DNA of 64,000 bases, taken from positions 214,846,205 to 214,910,204 of the forward strand of contig CP136064.1 in NCBI GenBank assembly GCA_032622095.1, read 5' to 3'. Under the pieces are notes generated by a model. That model was not told the origin of the DNA and searched no databases. It worked only from the letters and a program-made list of their open reading frames with translations. The position numbers and the translations under genes were made by a program. Position 1 is the stretch's first letter; every line of letters starts with the position of its first letter. This DNA comes from Siphonodentalium dalli (lineage: Eukaryota; Mollusca; Scaphopoda; Gadilida; Siphonodentaliidae). Positions 57,693-64,000 of the stretch are shown here, piece after piece.

Positions 57693-57987
57693 TTAACCCT
57701 TTCATGATGGGAGCTGTGCTGGTACAGGATTAAAGATCCTGTGCCAGTGCATTCTCTTATATACATGTATGCGAGTCTCCCATTGGGGGCCTCACATATA
57801 TGAGAGAATGCACTGGCATAAAAGGTCAATGACACACACACAATATTTACATTCAATGTAAATATTGTTAGGCCTATGTATATTCTCTTATATATGCGAG
57901 GATCCCTATTGGAGACTCACATATATAAGATAATACATTGGCACAGGGTTTTTTGCTTTCAGGAAGCTCCAGTCATGGAAGGGTTAA
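57693..57987. mobile_element. MITE C, full length
   Basis: TTAACCCTTTCATGATGGGA to CCAGTCATGGAAGGGTTAA, TTAA at both ends, both hairpins present. A TTTACATTCAATGTAAATAT palindrome sits in the linker. Confidence 0.9.
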
Positions 57988-58811
57988 CACCCTTTCCGTT
58001 ACTACCTGACACTACCATGAATTAGAATGCTCCTGCAATTGTGATGATGGTTACATTCATAATATACCCCATGTCAGAAGCAAATGGTGTTTATATATAC
58101 TGGATTATATGTGTCCGATCCTCCATCTGTCTGTACTTCCAGGCAGATATCACAAACACCGGTTTTCAGATCTCAATGAAATTTGGTATGGATTTTCTCT
58201 GCTATGAGGACATTCAATAGAGTGTTCAATCGTTTTTGATCAGGCTTTGCATTCTATAGTTATTCATCTTCAATTATCTGAAAATGTTGGTTTTAGGGTT
58301 TGTCTGCCTGAGTATCTCAGTCATAGGTTATAAGTATGTCCACACTAGTTTTAACTGAGCTATTGGGACAGTCACACCTGTAGTTTGAATTCGCAAATAA
58401 CTTACTTGTTGCACCAAGTTTACTTACAATTGAAAGTTCTGGTTTCCCGAAATAACCCTTATTATTTGCCATATTGGTGATATATTCTATCTTAGCTGAT
58501 TAAGCTACAGTAATCTGCCTTCCAGTATGTCTTAAGTCAATGATCTAATTAATGATGTTCAGTATCCTATGAAGATGTTTTAATTAAACTTAAACTTCAA
58601 AAAGTTTAGCTCAGTTCTGAGGTCAAATTATCAATTTCTTATCATTAACTTGACAATCAGACATTGTTCTTTTTTTCTTTTTTTTTTAGTCACGATGTTA
58701 TGTCCATATTGGACATTTATCTTTAGATTTTCAACAATTATTAAAGATCCATTAGTTAAATTTCAGCAATTACTGTTCTTTGGCTTGAATCTTATGAATC
58801 TCTCACCACCA
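57988..58811. repeat. I-family monomers (58105-58340) in gene-free DNA
   Basis: TCAATGAAATTTGGTATGGA, GTTATTCATCTTCAATTATC and AAAATGTTGGTTTT parallel the I element at 61180-61610. The rest of the stretch is unassigned. Confidence 0.55.
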
Positions 58812-59058
58812 TAACCCTTTCTATATACTAAATACTCATTGATGAGTAGCTTAGGAATTGTACATATAATAAGTTCAAAAATCACCATAGGTCGTTTATT
58901 GAACTTATTATCTGTAAATTCCCCACCAATGCATAAGAATCCTTCTGCACTTGTTTCATCTTTTGGCTGTCTTTCATTTGCTTTTATTACCTGAAAATCC
59001 CTCCAAATTAATAATAGACATTTCCAATGTATACATGTACTTTTTATAACTGAGTGCA
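58812..59058. repeat. D-family copy, right end lost
   Basis: AACCCTTTCTATATACTAAA, ATACTCATTGATGAGTAGC, TTATTGAACTTATTATCTG and TTTTTATAACTGAGTGCAG match the order of D. A small internal palindrome pairs ATAATAAGTTC with GAACTTATTAT. Confidence 0.65.
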
Positions 59059-59250
59059 GGGGTCGATTTAATTTTTTTAAATTTGTATAGCATTTTGCAT
59101 TTTGGGTAGATTTTGTATAGCATTCCCTACCGTTACATGTTTTTTAATTGTAAATTGATTAGCAGAAATTGGAAATTGCATCGCAAATTGAGATGCTAAT
59201 CCAGTTAAATGGAGCCGTGACTGAGTGTGAGAACCTAATGTATTGAGAAA

Positions 59251-59468
59251 TACAGTAATGCCCTAAAATAATCGACTCCTTAACCACAGCAGAATTATGG
59301 GTAACTTTTCAGGATTTAGTCAGAAATATGGCTTGTTGCCATTCATCGGAAAGCTCTCAATGAGAGCTTTCCAATGAATGGCAACAAGCCATATTTCCGA
59401 CTAAATCCTGCAAAGTTACTCATAATTCTGCTGTGTTTAAGGAGTAGATTATTTAGGGCATTACTGTA
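59251..59468. mobile_element. MITE A, full palindrome
   Basis: TACAGTAATGCCC to GGGCATTACTGTA around CTCTCAATGAGAG; both arms complete. Confidence 0.93.
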
Positions 59469-59564
59469 GATAGGGTTAATAACCATCAGGAACCTTGAGA
59501 GCGCACAATCTTTGTTGTTCTTCAGTTTGTTTTTGATGTATGACTGCCATGACTGAAAATTAAA

Positions 59565-59750
59565 CCGTGGGACAATCTACCTCCACATACTTCTATTAAA
59601 TAATTAATCTGGTGATAAGGCAACAAACATTCTAACATTCGTGTAGAGATAAGCCATGGGACCACATTGTCCCACATCGCTCCAGGTACATCTATTAAAT
59701 CATTAATACACTGATGGCAGATGCAAGGTAATGAACATTCTGATTCCAAA
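59565..59750. repeat. tandem duplication of about 110 bp
   Basis: Two units share GGGACAATCTACCTCCACAT / GGGACCACATTGTCCCACAT-like starts, TCTATTAAAT(A/C)ATTAAT, CTG(G/A)TG(A/G)... and AACATTCT. Confidence 0.6.
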
Positions 59751-60457
59751 ATTCCCCAATGACTTGCAGTCTATTGATCATTTCCACTGTGCAAAAACTC
59801 CCTTTGGGTTATTGAATTTTCTCAGAATTTACATTTATACCATCAAAATGTAGGGCTGGCTATACCCATGAGAAATCTTTGGGGAATACATGCCAGGAAA
59901 ACCTTGATTCCGTATTTACTGCAACATTAGGGGTTGGGAAGTTATTGAAATAACTTCTTCCTGTTCATACACATATGTTTGTGTTTGCTTCATTGCTTTT
60001 GTTATTAATGAGTTCTCTCCCTTGTTGCTTTACGTACCATGTATATTTAATTCACAGTCAGATACACACACACTTCCATTATACGCCCAGCACATTTTCT
60101 CACAGGGAATTATATTTTTTCAAATTACTCCTCCCTTTGTTCGATGATAAATAACTATTTATCCAGCGAGGCACACGCAAGCTCCTTCAGTCCACGGAAA
60201 TTCCAATGAAGCATTGAGCATGATTGCTGTATACATTTTTGTAGGAACTGTCAAATTACGAGGCATCATCGCAGACATTAAGCACCGATATTCACCTGGG
60301 AGCTTTGATAGTATCTCTTAGCAGTAATTGCTACTGTCAGCCTGTGCACATCATTTGTTAAATAATTCAATTTTCCGGCGATTCTTGGCATCACTGTGGT
60401 TGAGGGATTCTTAATGGTCAATGGAATATCTAAGTGTTCAAGTTGTTATTCGCATGC
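59751..60457 (+). promoter_or_regulatory. repeat-poor region upstream of the candidate first exon
   Basis: One of the few stretches near the gene free of recognised repeats. It directly precedes the candidate CACNB first exon at 60458 and would hold its 5' UTR and promoter. It has a higher share of CG-containing words (CAGCGAGGC, TTACGAGGCATCATCGCAG, TTTCCGGCGATTC) than its surroundings. No TATA box or initiator is claimed. Confidence 0.35.
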
Positions 60458-60547
60458 ATGATGTGCCAGATGCCGGTCAAAGCGAAAAAGTCTAATTCTA
60501 AAAGCAACTTGTTGGCAAGTTCTTCATCGTTGTCCGAGAGTGCTCAT
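60458..60547 (+). CDS. candidate alternative first coding exon, calcium channel beta subunit
   Basis: This exon would encode a short variable N-terminus of the beta subunit, the cytoplasmic partner that traffics and gates high-voltage-activated calcium channels. The frame has an in-frame stop (TAA 60431-60433), then ATG ATG at 60458 and 60461. Thirty codons follow: MMCQMPVKAKKSNSKSNLLA then SSSSLSESAH. They end exactly at CAT followed by GTGAGT, a consensus donor in phase 0. The next exon, at 62600, begins in phase 0 with Gly-Ser-Ala-Asp-Ser. In vertebrate CACNB genes the same position is where alternative first exons join. The N-terminus has Cys3 next to Lys-rich sequence, a loose parallel to the palmitoylated Cys pair of human beta2a. 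Ser/Lys richness is typical of such tails. Homology of the tail itself is not established; the splice and phase fit is the main evidence. Confidence 0.6.
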
Positions 60548-61179
60548 GTGAGTTCAAGCTTAAATTATCATACAACGAACATTCTTATTAAAAATATTTT
60601 TATTGTGATTTTTGTGCTAATTTTAAATACTCCTGTCTTGAAGTCTCTTCAGATCTGTTGAAGCTTTCAGGTATAGAATAAAATAAATGAACCTCTTCAC
60701 TGCTAAATGACATCATGGCTTTGTGTGCTGGGCTGTTGACGTTTTCCAATGGAAAAATATAATGGGAAAATCAGAAAAAACCCTTAAACTTACTCCGTTG
60801 AATGGCTATTATCATTCACAATCCTGTAATGTCATAAACATGAAACATTGTTTCAAGCTTTGAGATACAGTGGTTCCAATGCACCAATCTGTGAGTTCCA
60901 GTGAGTTGGCCAAATGCTTGTGTGTTGAAGTAGGTCTATACTCAGTACGGACATATAACACACAGCATGACATTTTACTTCCATATAGCAGCCAAGAGGT
61001 TAAGGTTAAGGTATTATTTCATTACCTGATTCCATTAATACATAGTACATGTATAAACAAAACAATACTGAATTATAAACATACATGACTATGCAGAGCG
61101 ATCTATTTAAGTTTTCAATTATTTCCATTGTGTCCATACTGTGTAATCATGTTAGTAAATGCATGGTAAATGGAGATAT
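60548..61179 (+). other. intron sequence between the two candidate exons, first part
   Basis: No repeat recognised; no further exon seen. The intron 60548-62599 as a whole is 2,052 bp and holds I, A and B repeats. Confidence 0.5.
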
Positions 61180-61610
61180 TTTATTTTTATACCCCCCACT
61201 TTAAAAAAAAAATGGGGGTATACTTGATTGACAGCGTCCATCCGTTTGTTCATCCATTTGTTAGTGTAGCCGTCTGTCTGTCCATCCGGGCATTTATCTC
61301 AGCCATGGATTATTGGATCTGAATGAAATTTGGTTGGGATATTCACCATCATCAATGCTTTCAAAAGAGGAGCAAATGACATTCACATTTTCCATTCTAG
61401 AGTTATCCTTCTTTATTTATCTGGAAAATGTGGGTTTTTTGTACGTCCGAACTGATCCCTCAGTCATGGGTTTTCGGATCTGAATGAAATTTGGAATGTA
61501 GGTTCACCATCACTACTGCTTTAAAAATAGGGCCAAATGATGTTCGTGTTTTCGGTACTAGAGTTATCCTTTGTTTATGTAGAAATCTTGGTTTTTCATC
61601 CATACACACA
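61180..61610 (+). repeat. I-family stem-loop-headed element
   Basis: Head TTTTTATACCCCCCACTTTA with inverse TGGGGGTATAC, a short TCCATCC-type run, then two monomers of about 165 bp (GGATCTGAATGAAATTTGG at 61316 and 61469; TAGAGTTATCCTT at 61399 and 61560). It shares the layout of the J and M elements. Confidence 0.75.
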
Positions 61611-61612
61611 GA

Positions 61613-61725
61613 TACAGTAATGCCCTAAATAATTGACTCCTTAACCACAGCAGAATTATGGGTAACTTTTCAGGATTTAGTCAGAAATATGGCTTGTTGC
61701 CATTCATCGGAAAGCTCTCCCCGAG
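61613..61725. mobile_element. MITE A, left arm only
   Basis: TACAGTAATGCCC to GGAAAGCTCTCCCCGAG: stops at the centre, as at 1749, 11783 and 49634. It directly follows the I element. Confidence 0.9.
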
Positions 61726-61802
61726 CAGTTTGACTAGTTATTTTTTTGAACAATTTGATACCTTATTTGTTCGGAAATACTATTACTCGGTGGTTTTCCA
61801 TA

Positions 61803-61897
61803 ACATTCTGACCAAAGTTGCCAGTCGGAGGTGCGTGGAATACACCAGTCCATATATCTTGGAGAATCCCTCGACTGACAACTTTGGTCAGAATGTG
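61803..61897. repeat. hairpin with 29-bp arms
   Basis: ACATTCTGACCAAAGTTGCC plus AGTCGGAGG (61803-61831) pairs with CCTCGACTGACAACTTTGG plus TCAGAATGTG (61869-61897) with few mismatches, around a loop of about 37 nt. It matches none of the named families. Confidence 0.85.
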
Positions 61898-61931
61898 AAT
61901 TTGGACATAAATGAGGTATCAGCTTGTTGGA

Positions 61932-62307
61932 TTAACCCTTTACCCAACAGAAGGGCCCTGTGCCAATGCATTCTCTTATATATGCGAGTCGACCATAGGT
62001 CGCCTCGCATATATAAGAGAATGCATTGGCTTAACACATTAAAAATTATAAAATTGTTAAAGAATGTAAGAAAAAATGGTAAAAAAAAGATTTTTTTTAG
62101 GCCAATGCATTCTCTTATATATGCGAGGCGACCTATATAAGAGAATGCATTGGCACAGGGCATAACTGTAACTATCACAATGTGGTCAATGAGCCGGTTC
62201 CAATGATATCCATATTTGTATGGTTCTATTGAGACAGACCGAAGATATTTTAGGCTGTTGAAGCTTTATTTGGCCGGTTTTGGCCGGTTTGTTGGGTAAA
62301 GGGTTAA
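61932..62307. mobile_element. MITE B, second hairpin shortened
   Basis: TTAA-bounded with complete TIRs. The loop of the second hairpin has lost about 20 bp (GCGAGGCGACCTATATAAG). It lies in the intron 293 bp before the CACNB exon. Confidence 0.93.
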
Positions 62308-62599
62308 TAGTATAGCATCTGCTCATACCTGTCAAAATAATAAATAATATGTAATATGTAATATCTTAGTTTCTTACCTTTTTTCCTCGCTTCTGGTTGC
62401 ATTTTAGATCGCCTCTGCCATTTTCAATGCGTGATACTCATTCAGTACTCATCAACTCGAAACCATGTGATTCCCCACCGTGAATAATAGACTACCGGTA
62501 TTCCAATGTATTCTTTAATAATTGAAAGAGAGAATCCATTCTGTAAATAAAGGATTAAATTTACAGATGTTTTCAATGTGATTGTTCACTGTTTTTCAG
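62308..62599 (+). other. intron end with D-like fragment and splice acceptor
   Basis: A D-like segment (ACTCATCAACTCGAAACCAT ... GAGAATCCATTCTGTAAAT) is followed by the acceptor tract TTCACTGTTTTTCAG ending at 62599. Confidence 0.55.
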
Positions 62600-62716
62600 G
62601 GCTCTGCAGACTCTAACTACAGCCAGCCATCATCAGACCTCTCCCTGGATGAAGAACATGAAGCACTCAGGAGAGAGACGGAAAGACAAGCCTTATCAGA
62701 ATTAGAAAAAGCCAGA
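62600..62716 (+). CDS. CACNB: voltage-gated calcium channel beta subunit, conserved N-terminal exon
   Basis: A 117-bp, 39-codon internal exon, phase 0 at both ends: CTGTTTTTCAG before it and GTGAGT after AAA GCC AGA. It encodes GSADSNYSQPSSDLSLDEEH then EALRRETERQALSELEKAR. This is the conserved segment that precedes the SH3 domain in all beta subunits (vertebrate [20 protein letters not shown]; the fly-type NYSQPSSDLSLDEE form is closest). In vertebrates it is followed by (T/S)KPVAFAVRTN in the next exon, which is beyond this window. The product is a cytoplasmic MAGUK-like protein whose GK domain binds the channel alpha1 AID helix. The exon is not in the repeat fraction and keeps codon identity typical of selection. 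A hairpin MITE starts 18 bp after the donor. Identification of the family is firm; paralogue or isoform cannot be told from one exon. Confidence 0.95.
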
Positions 62717-62734
62717 GTGAGTGTCAAGTCACCA

Positions 62735-62997
62735 TTAACCCTTCCATCACTGGAGCTTCCTGAAATTTTGCGAAAACCCTGTGCCAATGCATTCTCTTAT
62801 ATATGCGAGTCTCCCAAAGGGAGCCTCGCATATATAAGAGAATACATTGGCCTAACAATATTTGCCTTGACCTTGTAGGCCAGTGCATTCTCTTATATAT
62901 GTGAGGCTCCCTATGACAGATTCGCATATATAAGAGAATGCACTGGCACATGATATTTAATGCTGCACCAGCACAGCTCCCATTATGAAAGGGTTAA
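62735..62997. mobile_element. MITE C, full length, beside the CACNB exon
   Basis: TTAACCCTTCCATCACTGGA to TCCCATTATGAAAGGGTTAA with TTAA at both ends (62735-62738, 62994-62997) and two complete hairpins. The first base is 18 nt after the donor GT at 62717. The open frame that reads from the exon into this MITE up to 62878 would only be used if the intron were retained. Confidence 0.92.
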
Positions 62998-63310
62998 TTA
63001 GTTCAACTTGACAGTCAACAGTCAAGATTGAGCTGTGTCCAACCATCCATCAACAATTTCCTTTGTCACACCCTACAGACCATGTCCCTCATCCTACTAT
63101 AATACCATACGTCATATGGTTCTCCGGGTGACGTCTAGATGGGACCTATTGAATTTTTCTGAATTTCGTTGCCGACAGCAGCATCTTGGATTTCATATTA
63201 GAATTATAATCTATCTGCACACCCTGCAGCTCACATTTTTCATTGAAATGTTTTGAAAATTTATTGATTTTTTCAAATTTTCCTTGACAAATATGGCCAC
63301 CAGCAGCCTG
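62998..63310 (+). repeat. H-family monomer copy
   Basis: Head-like AGTTCAACTTGACAGTCAAC ... AGTCAAGATTGAGC, then TTTGTCACACCCTACAGACC, GGTTCTCCGGGTGACGTCTA and CACACCCTGCAGCTCACA. It abuts the MITE C end directly. Confidence 0.7.
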
Positions 63311-63759
63311 CCATCAGGTGCATGCATTTTATCACATAATCACATTTTAGCAAGGAAAAATGATCTTGAAACAGATGGGATTAAAAAATTTATTATTTAT
63401 TTCCTTATCTCAACCAAAGAGGAATTAAAGAAACCTTCAAGAAAATATGTAGTTCAATTTTAAATGTGTCTTTTCATGTTGAAAAATTGTTCAACCATCC
63501 TTATCACCCATGTTTATCTCACAGTCAACACTAAATTACTCAACATAAATTGAATATCATAATTATATTTTAATGAACATAATAATAAAGTTCCGGCATT
63601 GACATTGACATCATTACACTAAGCTCTTACATCATTACGCATGCTGATAATACATGTGTGTCAAATTAAAAAATATGAGACAGGGTTTTGGGGCTAATTT
63701 AATACATGTATGTGATAAAATACTATCCCACATCACACACATTAATGAGCAATGACAAT
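63311..63759. other. intron sequence without recognised feature
   Basis: AT-rich; nothing seen. Confidence 0.45.
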
Positions 63760-63917
63760 TACAGTAATGCCCTAAATAATCGACTCCTTAACCACAGCAG
63801 AATTATGGGTAACTTTTCAGGATTTAGGGCGGATGAATGGCAACACGCCATATTTTCGACTAATATGGCTTGAAAAGTCACCCATAATTCTGCTGTGGTT
63901 AAGGAGTCGATTATTTA
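63760..63917. mobile_element. MITE A, shortened, right end lost
   Basis: TACAGTAATGCCC, then shortened arms (GGATTTAGGGCGGATGAATGG junction), then TTCTGCTGTGGTTAAGGAG and GATTATTTAAT, where the right terminus is lost in an AT-rich tail. It ends about 80 bp before the window edge. Confidence 0.88.
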
Positions 63918-64000
63918 ATTATTATTTTTTTAATTTAATTTAGATTTAATTCCTTACTCAATTTAACAAAATAGTTTTTTTTATTATAAAAACATAACTC

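Noticed and set aside
62717-62878. Extension of the CACNB exon into the following sequence
   Set aside because: A consensus GTGAGT donor ends the conserved part, and the extension translates MITE C.
26947-62997. Recurring frames with CQCILLYMR and IYKRMHW peptides
   Set aside because: Translations of the shared hairpin of MITE families B and C.
1780-63917. Recurring open frame reading NALNNRLLNHSRIMGNFSGF then SRKYGLLPFIGKLS
   Set aside because: It is the translation of MITE A. The palindrome happens to be open on both strands; the same peptide appears at many MITE loci and has no start or domain.

Overview
This is AT-rich, intron-like or intergenic animal DNA, almost free of genes and packed with DNA-transposon debris. 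The one secure host gene signal is at the right end on the + strand. The exon at 62600-62716 encodes the GSADS...LSLDEE...LEKAR segment of a voltage-gated calcium channel beta subunit (CACNB family; form typical of invertebrates), with a clean AG acceptor and GTGAGT donor. About 2 kb upstream, 60458-60547 looks like a phase-compatible alternative first coding exon (short Cys/Lys/Ser-rich N-terminus ending exactly at GTGAGT). Everything left of it is intergenic, or intron if a more distal first exon exists. The host is a bilaterian invertebrate. A marine lophotrochozoan (mollusc/brachiopod type) is my best guess from the repeat types, at low confidence.

Two hAT elements keep 8-bp target duplications. 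One (2520-5513) is nearly complete, with a frameshifted BED/hAT transposase pseudogene. The other (43608-44708) is a deletion derivative keeping a BED finger. A TAA-flanked PIF/Harbinger-like element (53670-54922) keeps a MADF-domain reading frame. An element with a 9-bp duplication (20333-20873) sits inside an older MITE.

The bulk of the repeats are MITE families, named here A-G. A: palindromic, TA-flanked, mariner-like, 21 loci. B, C, D: TTAA-flanked with shared TTAACCCTTT-type ends; B and C share a hairpin module. E: foldback with 8-bp duplications. F: TTAA-flanked with a tRNA-like head. G: foldback with GGGAGAAGTGACTTCTCCC-type ends. A second class (families H-M here) begins with a T-tract and stem-loop, often runs through a CGTCC microsatellite, then continues as tandem monomers. 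It resembles the pearl/HINE (Helentron-associated) elements known from bivalves.

Several minisatellites are present (8418-9046, 51403-52251, 34802-34920, 48609-48686). Nesting gives relative ages: hAT and E inside G; F inside E; the 9-bp-duplication element inside A; A inside another palindrome. Most short open frames in the window are translations of these repeats. I found no tRNA, rRNA, CRISPR or prokaryotic feature. The transposons do not form a pathway; the only functional unit is the 5' part of the calcium-channel beta gene, whose exon 2 has a hairpin MITE starting 18 bases after its donor.
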